Positions 51,601-59,057 of a DNA stretch of 64,000 bases are shown piece by piece; position 1 is the stretch's first letter; every line of letters starts with the position of its first letter. The notes under the pieces are model-generated. The model had not been told where the DNA came from. It worked only from the letters and a program-made list of their open reading frames with translations, and made no database searches. The position numbers were made by a program, and so were the translations under genes. The stretch is from Mycobacterium sp. PSTR-4-N (GTDB lineage: Bacteria; Actinomycetota; Actinomycetes; Mycobacteriales; Mycobacteriaceae). The stretch is from contig NZ_JAKRFN010000001.1 of NCBI RefSeq assembly GCF_022348085.1, positions 434,001-498,000 of the forward strand. The letters are read 5' to 3'.

Positions 51601-54176
51601 TCCTGCTCGACGACAGCTGCGATCCGCTGGTGCGCACCACATTGAACGAGGACGACGGCAAGATCGAGTTCACCGCGTTCACCGGCATCGGCGACGGCGA
51701 TTTCGGCTGGATCGTGACCGCGACGGCCGAACTGAACATCCTGCCGTCAGTGCCGGCCCACGATCACGGGGCAGAAGAACTCTCCGTCGCCACACTGGAT
51801 TCCGACGAGTTCTACACACGCACCACCGCACTCGGTTTCGGCTACGGTGACGCGTTCCGCCCGGTGCGTGACGTCGTCGGCGGCGACGGGTGGGCGCGGG
51901 CCCGGCTGCGTGTTCCCGCCACGGTCGGCCACGACATCGACGCCTTCTCGTTCCATCCGGCACTGCTCGACGGTGCTCTGCAAAGTCTCTTCGGAACGTC
52001 CACGGTGGCCGACGATGCCTCGCAGGCAACGTATCTGCCGACCCGAATCCGGCGGTGCGCGGTCTACGGGCGTCCCGAATCCGACATGACGGTCCACGTG
52101 AACGTCGTCTCGGCCACCCGCGAGGAGATCGAGAGCGACATCACGGTGGTCGATCGCCTCGGCCAGACCCTGGTGGTCCTGCAGGGATTCACGGTGCAGT
52201 CGTTGAGCGCCTCGTCGGCCATGTCGACCGAACGGATCGACCGAGGCCTCTTCAGCGTCCAGTGGGGTGACTGCCCGCCGGTGCAGGGCACGCCCGCCGA
52301 ACCCCAGGGAACCTGGGTGATCCTCGGCGACACCATCGGTTTCGGGTCGGCACTCGCCCGGCGGCTCACCGCAGACGGGCACCCGGTGGTCGAGGTCGCA
52401 CACCAGTCGGTGCCCGCCATCTCCGAGACCGACACCGGATATGCCGTCGATCCTCAACGCGGAGAACAGCTTCGGGAGTTGATCGAGCAGATACACCACC
52501 GGGGCGAGATAGCCGCACTCGTCGACTTCTGGCCGATCGACATCTACACCGGCTCCGATCACCGACTCGGCGTGCACGCCCTGCTCCACACGGTCAACTC
52601 CCTCGCCGGACGCGACGGCCCGCCACCGCGTGTGCACATCGTCACCGCCAACGCCCAGCCGGCGCTGGGCACCGAAGAACTCGCCGTCGACCAGGCGACC
52701 GTGTGGGGTCTGGGCCGGGTAATCGGACACCAGGAGTTCCCCGAGATGTGGGGCGGCCTCATCGACATCGACGACGCCGACGATCCCGATCTGGTCGCCG
52801 AACGCCTCTACGCACACCTCCTCGACACAGAGGCCGAGGACCAGATCGCCCTGCGGGGCGACCGCATGCTCGCCCCGCGTCTGCTTCCGTGCCCCGACCT
52901 GACCAAACCCTTTCCCACCAAACTCGACGCCACCGCCGGCTACGTCATCACCGGCGGCACCGGTGCACTCGGGCGCAGTGTGGCGGTGTACCTCGCCGAG
53001 CGCGGGGCTCGACACATCACGCTGCTGAGCCGCCGCGAACTCCCGCCGCGCGCCGGATGGCCCCATCTGGACCCCACGGACGGCCAGCACGCGACCGTCC
53101 AGACGATCCGCCACATCGAACGACTCGGCGCCCACGTGCGGTGCGTCGCGGTCGACATCACCGACGCCGAGCAGGTGGAACGCTGGCGCGACGAGCACGA
53201 CCGCGCGGGTGGCCCGCCGATCCGCGGCATCGTGCACGCCGCCGGATCGGTCGACGACCGCCTTCTGGTCAGCATGACCGAAGAGGACTTCGCCACCGTC
53301 ATGGCACCCAAGGTCATCGGTACTCGACTGCTGCACAACGCCTTCGAGAAAGAGGACCTGGACTTCTTCGTGATGTTCGGCTCGGCAGGCTCGGTGATCG
53401 CCTCCCCCGGGCAGGCCAATTATGCCGCTGCGAACGCGTTCCTCGACGCGTTCGCCCACCACCGTCGCGCCCGGGGCCTGCCCGCGCTGACTATCGGCTG
53501 GGGGCCGTGGTCGGTCGGAATGGTCGAGGAACTCAAGCTCGAGAAGATCTACGCCAACCGAGGTATCGAGTTGATCACCCCGGGTGCGGGCGTCCGGATC
53601 CTCGACCGCCTGCTGACCCAGAAAGTGGCTCACGTGGTCGCGATCACCGCGGACTGGAACCGGGCCCGTCAGGGCTTCGGCTCGCGCCTGCCGGCGATCT
53701 ACCGTGACCTCGAAGCCGGCGGCGACGCCGCGGCAGGTGCCGGTGCGGCGTCGCTGATCGACACCCTGTCCGCACTGCCTGACGGTGAGCGGCTGCCCGT
53801 CGTCACGGAGCATGTCCGAAGCATCGTTGCCACGGTGTTCGATTGCGCGGCAGACGATGTCGAACCGGACGCGATGCTCGACGACCTCGGGTTGGACTCG
53901 ATGATGGCGATGGAGTTCCGGGTGCGCATCAACACGATGTTCTCGATCGACCTGCCGGTGCTCGAGATCCTGCGCGGTGTGTCCGTGAACTCGCTCGCCA
54001 CCCGGATCCTCGCCGAACTGCGGGAGATCCACGCCGACAGTGTTGAGGCCGAAGCCGAGGCAGAAGCCGCCGAGGCCCCGGCTGCCGACGACCTCGACGA
54101 GCTGATCGCCACACTGTCCGATGACGAGCTGCGGGCTCTGCTGGCCGACATCGAGGGAGGTGCGGACGCGCAGTGA
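48693..54176 (+). CDS. Iterative-type modular polyketide synthase, KS-AT-DH-KR-ACP
   Basis: This 1827-residue type I PKS has KS 10-435 (C184 in DTACSSS, H319 in EAHGTG, H359 in NIGHLEAG), AT about 540-860 (S629 in GHSAGE), DH about 900-1170 (H930 in LADHQ and D1093 in LLDGALQ), KR about 1415-1650 (TGGTGALG, S1564/Y1577 in NYAAAN) and ACP with S1736 in GLDSMM. DH has Ser at the Gly of HxxxGxxxxP, so its activity is uncertain. There is no ER or thioesterase. The AT specificity loop reads PYHTHYMD, which predicts no extender unit with confidence. Size and order resemble bacterial 6-MSA/orsellinate-type iterative PKSs. A very acidic tail (about 1780-1827) may be a docking element. Release must be by another protein. 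Confidence 0.93.
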   Translation: MSPAHRDDREALAIVGIGCRLPGGVDSPDDFWRLLLDEVDATREVPESRWHAPRFHDPAAGKAGKMVTRRGGYLEEIDQFDAAFFGISPREANLLDPQQRLLLHATWEALEDGGIPADTLAGTDVGVFIGGFTLDYQLLQNQGRTSRFRFKPHSATGMMMTMLANRISYAFDFRGPSMAVDTACSSSLVAVHLAAQSIWNGDCRLALAGGVNVIVGPNTAIAESKSGFLSADGRCKAFDASADGYARGEGGAVVVLKPVQDAVRDGDRIYAQILGSAVTQDGHTDGITVPSEDAQRAAIITALERAGVGPTDIGYVEAHGTGTPVGDPVETRALASALAVDRTPENPLLIGSVKTNIGHLEAGAGVAGLIKAALTLQHGQIPASLHLKTPSSPLAELHLDIPRTTVPFPAGQRRIAGVNSFGFGGTNAHVVIAEPPTATSQPDATATAEGLTLLPVSARSPEALAATARQLADHLRAHPDTGLADLGHTLSRRRSHLSHRRALTVADIGEAREELLKLADTGGESAIPRTGTEAPKLAFVCTGMGPQWWKMCRGLLDTHPVFAASIERTDRELSRYTDWSLLTELRRDETESRMGETEVAQPANFAVQIALAEQLAHFGVKPDAVIGHSAGEVAAHHLAGLLTFEQAVEVIYHRSRLQQRTTGMGRMLAVGLSAETLMQTLDADIVAEFGQRVSIAAINSPFAVTVAGDEDVLADIVRQLDEAEVFHRHLAVKVPYHTHYMDLIRDDLFSAFDGLSSTPARIPLYSTVTGEQLTEYTAGAAYWWQNCRATVLFEAAARRMLDDGFTHFVELGPHPVLASSILEAAGSQPVAVVATQRRGDDDARTLLGGVAALYGLGHDIDWQAVYPAGTLVTLPTYPWQSKRFWHETQEAAEDLHYTPVHPLLGQPVTGAHPTWEVELSVVSLPFLADHQVQSTVVVPGAVYLEMALAAAMETYGTACSVDDLVLHRALLLDDSCDPLVRTTLNEDDGKIEFTAFTGIGDGDFGWIVTATAELNILPSVPAHDHGAEELSVATLDSDEFYTRTTALGFGYGDAFRPVRDVVGGDGWARARLRVPATVGHDIDAFSFHPALLDGALQSLFGTSTVADDASQATYLPTRIRRCAVYGRPESDMTVHVNVVSATREEIESDITVVDRLGQTLVVLQGFTVQSLSASSAMSTERIDRGLFSVQWGDCPPVQGTPAEPQGTWVILGDTIGFGSALARRLTADGHPVVEVAHQSVPAISETDTGYAVDPQRGEQLRELIEQIHHRGEIAALVDFWPIDIYTGSDHRLGVHALLHTVNSLAGRDGPPPRVHIVTANAQPALGTEELAVDQATVWGLGRVIGHQEFPEMWGGLIDIDDADDPDLVAERLYAHLLDTEAEDQIALRGDRMLAPRLLPCPDLTKPFPTKLDATAGYVITGGTGALGRSVAVYLAERGARHITLLSRRELPPRAGWPHLDPTDGQHATVQTIRHIERLGAHVRCVAVDITDAEQVERWRDEHDRAGGPPIRGIVHAAGSVDDRLLVSMTEEDFATVMAPKVIGTRLLHNAFEKEDLDFFVMFGSAGSVIASPGQANYAAANAFLDAFAHHRRARGLPALTIGWGPWSVGMVEELKLEKIYANRGIELITPGAGVRILDRLLTQKVAHVVAITADWNRARQGFGSRLPAIYRDLEAGGDAAAGAGAASLIDTLSALPDGERLPVVTEHVRSIVATVFDCAADDVEPDAMLDDLGLDSMMAMEFRVRINTMFSIDLPVLEILRGVSVNSLATRILAELREIHADSVEAEAEAEAAEAPAADDLDELIATLSDDELRALLADIEGGADAQ

Positions 54177-55021
54177 CCGCAGCAGACCTCGCGCCCGCCG
54201 TGCACATTCGAGGGCTGAGCAAGTCCTACGGTCCGGTGCTGGCGGTACGCGAGGTCGATCTCGACGTCGCCCACGGTGAGGTGGTCGCGATTCTCGGCCC
54301 CAACGGTGCGGGCAAGTCGACGACTATCGAGATCCTCGAAGGACACCGGAGACGGGACGCCGGCGACGTGCGCGTGCTGGGCGAGGACCCCGGCACCGCC
54401 GATCGGACCTGGCGGGCGCGCATCGGCATCGTGCTGCAGGACGCGAGTGACTTCGGCACGCTGACCGTGGCGGAGACCATGCGCATGTTCGGTCAGTGCT
54501 ACAGCAGAGCTCGCGCGTTGGGCGACGTGCTGGATCTCGTTGGGCTGGCGGCGAAGAAGTCCGCACGGGTGCGCACCCTGTCGGGCGGGCAACGGCGCCG
54601 GCTCGACGTCGCACTGGGCATCATCGCAGGTCCGGAACTGCTCTTCATGGACGAGCCGACCACTGGCTTCGACCCCGAGGCGCGGCGCCAATTCTGGGAC
54701 CTGATCCGCGTTCTCGCCGCTGACGGCACCACGATCGTGCTCACCACGCACTACCTCGAGGAGGCCGCCGCACTGGCCGACCGGGTCGCCGTCATCGCCG
54801 CCGGACGTCTGGTGGCCGTCGACACGCCACACCGTCTGACCGCGGCGCACACGACCGCGACCGTTCGCTGGCTCGAGCGCGGGCAGGAACGCATCGTGCA
54901 CACCGACCGTCCTACCGAATTCGTCCGCCAGCAGGCCGCAGATGGCGGCGAACTCACCGCGCTGACGATCACCCGGCCCAGCCTGGAAGACGCCTATCTC
55001 CAGCTGATCGGCGCGACGTGA
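54173..55021 (+). CDS. ABC exporter ATP-binding protein (DrrA-like)
   Basis: This 282-residue ATPase has Walker A LGPNGAGKSTT, Q-loop VLQDASDFGTLTV, signature TLSGGQRRRLDVALG, Walker B LLFMDEPTTGFD and switch His in TTHYLEEA. The C-terminal extension suits the DrrA/antibiotic-exporter subfamily. The GTG start overlaps the PKS stop (GTGA), and the next gene is its membrane partner. It probably drives export of the halogenated polyketide, or self-resistance. Confidence 0.92.
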   Translation: MTAADLAPAVHIRGLSKSYGPVLAVREVDLDVAHGEVVAILGPNGAGKSTTIEILEGHRRRDAGDVRVLGEDPGTADRTWRARIGIVLQDASDFGTLTVAETMRMFGQCYSRARALGDVLDLVGLAAKKSARVRTLSGGQRRRLDVALGIIAGPELLFMDEPTTGFDPEARRQFWDLIRVLAADGTTIVLTTHYLEEAAALADRVAVIAAGRLVAVDTPHRLTAAHTTATVRWLERGQERIVHTDRPTEFVRQQAADGGELTALTITRPSLEDAYLQLIGAT

Positions 55022-55866
55022 TGACCGCCTCGTCGCAATCGAGAGCCCGCCACAGCTCGCGATCCACCGTCGCGCTGCCCTCCCCGCTGCGCATCGGAGT
55101 GTCCCGGATCATCCCCGAACTGAAGATGTTCTACCGGCGCCCCGAACAGCTGGTGCTGACCTTCTCGATGCCCGCGATCATCTGCCTGCTGCTGGGATCG
55201 ATCTTCTCCGAGCCGATTGCGGGCGCCGGCACGTCCACGAGCGCGGTGATCGCCGCCAGCATGCTGGCCTACGGGATCCTGTCGACGTCCTTCATCAACC
55301 TCGGCATCAGCGTCGCCGCCGACCGGGAGACCGGTGCGCTGCGGCGCCTCCGCGGCACCCCCGCGACCGCGACGTCCTATTTCGTCGGCAAGATCGCCCT
55401 CGTCGCCTTCGCCAGTATCGCCGAGGCCGTGATCCTGCTCGCGGTCGGACTGTTCGCTTTCGGGTTGCGACTGCCGACCGGGATCGACGAATGGCTCACT
55501 CTGGCTTGGGTGTTCGCGCTCGGCATCACCAGCTGCTCGCTGCTGGGCATCCTGATCAGCAACGTCGCCAACAATGCCGTCTCGGCCGCCGTGCTGACCA
55601 ACGGGCCCGCGGTCAGCCTGCAGTTCATCTCGGGCACCTACGTCCCGATCATGGTGCTGCCCGCGTGGATGCTCACCATCGGCTCGCTGTTCCCGGTGAA
55701 GTGGATGGCACAGGGGTTCCGGTCGGTGCTGTTGCCGCCGGAGATGGAGGCCTTCGAACCGGCCGGGAGTTGGGAGCACGAACGCATCTTCTGGGTGCTC
55801 GCGGCGTGGACCGTGATCGGTCTGCTGGCCTGCCTGAAGGTGTTCCGGTGGTCGGAGACGCGCTGA
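55021..55866 (+). CDS. ABC-2 type exporter permease (DrrB-like)
   Basis: This 281-residue protein has six predicted helices of the ABC-2 permease family: FSMPAIICLLLGSIF, a long loop, AASMLAYGILSTSFINLG, GKIALVAFASIAEAVILLAVG, and so on. RETGALRRLRGTPAT is the conserved cytosolic coupling region. The start is ATG 55021 (TGATG junction with the ATPase) or the GTG one codon before. With the DrrA-like ATPase it forms a complete exporter, placed directly after the PKS. Confidence 0.9.
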   Translation: MTASSQSRARHSSRSTVALPSPLRIGVSRIIPELKMFYRRPEQLVLTFSMPAIICLLLGSIFSEPIAGAGTSTSAVIAASMLAYGILSTSFINLGISVAADRETGALRRLRGTPATATSYFVGKIALVAFASIAEAVILLAVGLFAFGLRLPTGIDEWLTLAWVFALGITSCSLLGILISNVANNAVSAAVLTNGPAVSLQFISGTYVPIMVLPAWMLTIGSLFPVKWMAQGFRSVLLPPEMEAFEPAGSWEHERIFWVLAAWTVIGLLACLKVFRWSETR

Positions 55867-55867
55867 C

Positions 55868-57211
55868 ATGCCGCCGCTGCTGACGATCACCTACCAGTTC
55901 TTCCTGCAGATCGTGGTGATCCTGGCGACCTATCGGCTGCTGTGGCCGCTGCTGCGGCGTCTGGGCCAGGTGCAGGTGGTCGCGATCATGGTCGCTGGGT
56001 TCCTGCTCGGACCCTCCGTGCTGGGCGCGATCTGGCCGCAGGCGCAGCACTGGCTGTTCCCGACGACGCTGACCATCGGGACCGAAACCATCACGCACCC
56101 CAATCTGATCGCGATCTACGTCGTCGGCCAGCTAGGCCTCGTGCTCTACATGTTCCTGGTGGGCTCGTCCTTCAAGCTCGACATCCTCGGCGCCCACACC
56201 CGGCAGGCGGGTGCCACGTCGTCCGCCGGGATCGTCGTTCCGCTCGTCCTGGGCGGCCTACTGGGCTGGTGGATGGTCGATTCCGGCGGCTACTTCACCG
56301 GCAAGGTCGCGCACTGGCAGGGCGGGTTGTTCGTCGCCGCGGCCGTGGCCATCACGGCGTTCCCGATGCTGGCGTGGATCGTCTACGACTCCGGGCTGCT
56401 GAACACCCGGCTGGGCACCATGTCGCTGTCCTGCGCCGCGGTCGACGACGCCTGCTCGTGGGTTCTGCTGGCGACGGTGGTCGCCACCGCGAAGGGCAGC
56501 GTGCTCGGCGCCGTCATCGCCGTCGGTGGCGGCCTGGTCTACCTGGTGTTCATGATCTACGCCGGGCGCCCCCTGCTGGCGCGGCTTCAGACGTGGACGC
56601 CCCGCCGCGACTCCGAGAGCACCGGCGGCCTGCCGATCGCAAAGCTGAGCATCGTCCTGCTGGTGCTGCTGACCGCGAGCTGGTTCACCGATCTGGTCGG
56701 GATCTATTCGGTCTTCGGCGCATTCGTGGCCGGATTGATGATGCCGCGCGGAGAATTCCTCGACAGGATTCGCGATCGTTTCGAGCCGCTGACCGCCTAC
56801 CTGCTGCTGCCGGGATTCTTCATCTATTCGGGGCTGAACACTCAGCTGAGCCTGATCCTGGACAGTTCCACGCTGCTGATGGCGGGTGTCGTGCTGGTCG
56901 TGTCGTTCGCGGCGAAGTTCGGCGCCATCGGGCTGGCCGCGCGTTGGCAGGGCATGAGCTGGTACGAGGCCGGCTCGATGGGGGCACTGGCCAACGCCCG
57001 CGGGCTCATGGAGCTGATCCTGCTCAACATCGGTCTGGAAGCCGGGCTGATCACGGGCAAGCTCTACACGATCCTGGCGGTGATGACGATCATCACGACG
57101 TTCGTCGCGACGCCGCTGCAGCGCGTCTTCGCGCGGCGGCTGGAACGCACCGGGAACCGGTTCGGGCCCAACGGGGTGGAGCCGGTCGACGCCGTAGTGA
57201 CCCGCACTTAG
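55868..57211 (+). CDS. CPA2-family cation:proton antiporter
   Basis: This 447-residue protein has about 12 helices of the CPA2 (KefB/NapA-like) family. The ion-binding Asp pair is in CAAVDDACSW, and VFGAFVAGLMMPRG and PLTAYLLLPGFFIYSGL are typical. No C-terminal RCK/TrkA-N domain is present. Similar antiporters occur inside natural product loci, where they may handle pH or export. It starts one base after the ABC permease stop. Its stop overlaps that of the converging hemophore-like gene (TTAG). Confidence 0.88.
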   Translation: MPPLLTITYQFFLQIVVILATYRLLWPLLRRLGQVQVVAIMVAGFLLGPSVLGAIWPQAQHWLFPTTLTIGTETITHPNLIAIYVVGQLGLVLYMFLVGSSFKLDILGAHTRQAGATSSAGIVVPLVLGGLLGWWMVDSGGYFTGKVAHWQGGLFVAAAVAITAFPMLAWIVYDSGLLNTRLGTMSLSCAAVDDACSWVLLATVVATAKGSVLGAVIAVGGGLVYLVFMIYAGRPLLARLQTWTPRRDSESTGGLPIAKLSIVLLVLLTASWFTDLVGIYSVFGAFVAGLMMPRGEFLDRIRDRFEPLTAYLLLPGFFIYSGLNTQLSLILDSSTLLMAGVVLVVSFAAKFGAIGLAARWQGMSWYEAGSMGALANARGLMELILLNIGLEAGLITGKLYTILAVMTIITTFVATPLQRVFARRLERTGNRFGPNGVEPVDAVVTRT

Positions 57212-57537
57212 CCGCAGCGATTACGGAAGTCGACCGCGGGTTGGCGGATGCCCTGCAATTCCGCCTGCACTTGCGGGTTGGCGGACGCGTAGTCCGCCAG
57301 CGCCGACTGCCGCTGGTCCTTGGGCACGTCCTTCAGCGAGGTGAAGAAGTCGTTCACTTGCGGATGAGTGAACAGATACGCCGACGTCGACGCCGTCACT
57401 CCCGCCATGATGCCGGCGAGATCTGCTGCGGTGCAGTTGGGTTGGGCCTGCGCCGGTGAAGCCGCGCAGACCAGGACGGCGCCCGCCCCGAGCGCGCCCG
57501 CGATCATCCTCCGCGCCATGCTGAATGAGATGGCCAC
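57208..57537 (-). CDS. Secreted hemophore-related protein
   Basis: This protein of about 109 residues has a signal peptide (MARRMIAGALGAGAVLVCAA, cleavage near AQA-QP) and a small helical domain with PNCTAADLAGIMAGVTASTS, YLFTHPQVNDFF and a terminal FRNRC. Two Cys at the ends of the domain suggest a disulfide. This is the pattern of the mycobacterial hemophore-like family related to Rv0203; haem binding is not proven for this member. GTG 57537 follows GAGGAG; alternatively ATG 57570 overlaps the upstream stop (ATGA). It is the last gene of a three-gene secreted-protein operon. Confidence 0.8.
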   Translation of the reverse strand: MAISFSMARRMIAGALGAGAVLVCAASPAQAQPNCTAADLAGIMAGVTASTSAYLFTHPQVNDFFTSLKDVPKDQRQSALADYASANPQVQAELQGIRQPAVDFRNRCG

Positions 57538-57566
57538 TGTCTTCTCCTCGGTTGCTCGGGGTTTCG

Positions 57567-57908
57567 TCATCGTCGTCCGCCTCGTCCACCGCCACCGGGC
57601 CGGCCACCGCCGCCCCCCGGCCGGTTGCCTGGGCGTCCCGGCGCACCGATGCCGATACCGGGGTCCCAGTCCATGTTGATGTCCCAGGTGACGCCGTCGT
57701 TGCAATACCAGTCGTACTCACAGGGATAGGGGATGTACGGGCCTGACGATCCGCTGGGTCCGTCACCTGTGTTCGCGCCACGAACGTCGCCTTGGGAGCA
57801 GATGGTCGTGCCGCCCGCGCTGGTGCAGTCGGCTACCGCGGGCGGTGCCGACTCCACGAGAGCGACGACGAAGACGCCGGCCGCCACCACGCCCATTGCG
57901 CGCATCAT
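57567..57908 (-). CDS. Small secreted protein with CDWYC-type core and Gly/Arg tail (copy 2)
   Basis: This 113-residue exported protein has a signal peptide with MGVVAAGVFVVALVESAPP core and cleavage near AVA-DC. The mature part has Cys residues in DCTSAGGTTICSQG and YPCEYDWYCNDG, then acidic WDINMDWD, then a Pro/Gly/Arg tail (GRPGNRPGGGGG...GGRR). It is a tandem paralogue of the next gene, sharing YPCE-x-DWYC-x-DG and the tail. Its start overlaps the paralogue's stop (ATGA). The four Cys may form two disulfides. The function is unknown. Confidence 0.75.
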   Translation of the reverse strand: MMRAMGVVAAGVFVVALVESAPPAVADCTSAGGTTICSQGDVRGANTGDGPSGSSGPYIPYPCEYDWYCNDGVTWDINMDWDPGIGIGAPGRPGNRPGGGGGRPGGGGRGGRR

Positions 57909-58243
57909 CGGCGGCCACCCCCGCCGCCGCCACCACCGGGTCGGTTCCCGGGCGTGCCCGGTCGACCGCGATCTGGACGTGGAAGGTCGTTGTTGGGCCG
58001 AGGTGGAGGCGGCGGCGAGACGTCCAAGCCGAGATCCCATTCTGATCCGTCGTAGCAATACCAGTCGAACTCGCACGGGTAGGGCACGACGGGCCCGTTG
58101 TCCGATCCGCCGTTCTGATCGCAGACCGTGATTCCGCTGCTCTTGACACATCCGGCAGCGGCAGAGGGCGCGGTGACTGCCGGCACCGTGACCAAAGAGG
58201 TCAACAGAAGCGTCGATGTGGCAATCACTTTCGCGGTTCTCAT
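57905..58243 (-). CDS. Small secreted protein with CDWYC-type core and Gly/Arg tail (copy 1)
   Basis: This 112-residue exported protein is the first gene of the minus-strand operon. It has a signal peptide (MRTAKVIATSTLLLTSLV, cleavage near AAA-GC). The core has GCVKSSGITVCDQNGG and YPCEFDWYCYDG, giving four Cys, then an acidic WDLGLD, a Pro run and a tail of GTPGNRPGGGGGGGGRR. ATG 58243 follows GGGGC. The same core appears in the next gene, so the pair arose by tandem duplication. Aromatic-acidic core plus basic tail suggests binding to an anionic surface or partner (speculative). Confidence 0.75.
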   Translation of the reverse strand: MRTAKVIATSTLLLTSLVTVPAVTAPSAAAGCVKSSGITVCDQNGGSDNGPVVPYPCEFDWYCYDGSEWDLGLDVSPPPPPRPNNDLPRPDRGRPGTPGNRPGGGGGGGGRR

Positions 58244-58331
58244 CGCTGCCCCACTTTCTCGGTGAGCGCATGGCCAAGTGACGACGAAGTCCTGGTGGAC
58301 AGAGACTAGGAGCGCCCCCGCCGGGCGGACA

Positions 58332-58348
58332 TCCCCCACACTGGGGGA
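58332..58348. promoter_or_regulatory. Perfect palindrome between the secreted-protein and DyP operons
   Basis: tccccca (58332-58338), cac, tggggga (58342-58348): 7-bp perfect arms. It is 89 bp upstream of the minus-strand operon and 149 bp upstream of the plus-strand operon, so one regulator could control both. The LuxR/MalT-type protein at 61791 is the nearest candidate. Confidence 0.5.
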
Positions 58349-58496
58349 AATCGACCGCCGTCTCGCAATCCCGTGAGCAACCGCGCCCAGCGGAGGTACG
58401 CTGCGATCGCCCGGGGTCGGCGTGAACCGGCAACCCTTGCGCCGGAGAGTCGTTGACCCCGGGCCTCCCCGCGGCCAGTCGCACGAAAGGCTTCCC

Positions 58497-59057
58497 ATGG
58501 GCATCCACGACGACGCCTGGCAGCGGCCGGCGGCCATGGCCATCCCGCCGGAGGGCTACTTCGAACTGGAGCGGGGACGCTATGGCCCCACCTATCCCCG
58601 AACGCCCGCGTGTTACGGCTTCTCGATCATCGCCAAGGTCAAGGAGGGCCGAGAGGAGGCTGTCCGCGCCTATGGCAAGCAGATCGAAGACGCGATCAAG
58701 GGCAGCCCGGACGTTCTGGCGCCGCTGAAGCTGCACTATCTGCGGTGGGTGCTGTTCGACGTCGGCTCAGGTCTGCACTTCCAGTATCAGGGGATCTTCG
58801 ATACCGACTTCGACAAGTACACCGAAGACGCCGTTCGACTGTTCAGCGAGACCGGCATCACTACCGTCTTCACGAACCTCGAAGGCTTCCCGGAGGACTG
58901 GAAGACCAACCCGCAGGCCTTCATCGAGTTCGTTCGCGCACACCAGTGCCCGAGCTTCCTGGAGTACGGCGAATACCCCTACGTCACGGCGGATGAGATC
59001 AAGAAGGCGCTGAAGCTCAAGGCGGCGTTCTCCGACATGCTCGACCAGATGCAGTGA
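58497..59057 (+). CDS. Conserved-looking protein of unknown function, first gene of the DyP operon
   Basis: This 186-residue soluble protein has no signal peptide. It begins with MGIHDDAWQRPAAM, has ACYGFSIIAKVKEGREEAVR with the spacing of ferredoxin-like/dimeric alpha-beta-barrel folds, and RWVLFDVGSGLHFQYQGIFD as a second strand pair. Such folds are shared with DyP peroxidases and chlorite dismutases, but no catalytic residue can be assigned. ATG 58497 follows AAAGG. Its stop overlaps the DyP start (GTGA), which implies they work together. Confidence 0.7.
   Translation: MGIHDDAWQRPAAMAIPPEGYFELERGRYGPTYPRTPACYGFSIIAKVKEGREEAVRAYGKQIEDAIKGSPDVLAPLKLHYLRWVLFDVGSGLHFQYQGIFDTDFDKYTEDAVRLFSETGITTVFTNLEGFPEDWKTNPQAFIEFVRAHQCPSFLEYGEYPYVTADEIKKALKLKAAFSDMLDQMQ

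Noticed and set aside
51747..54032. 761-codon open frame on the minus strand
   Set aside because: It lies fully antisense inside the PKS and has no recognisable motif or ribosome-binding site.
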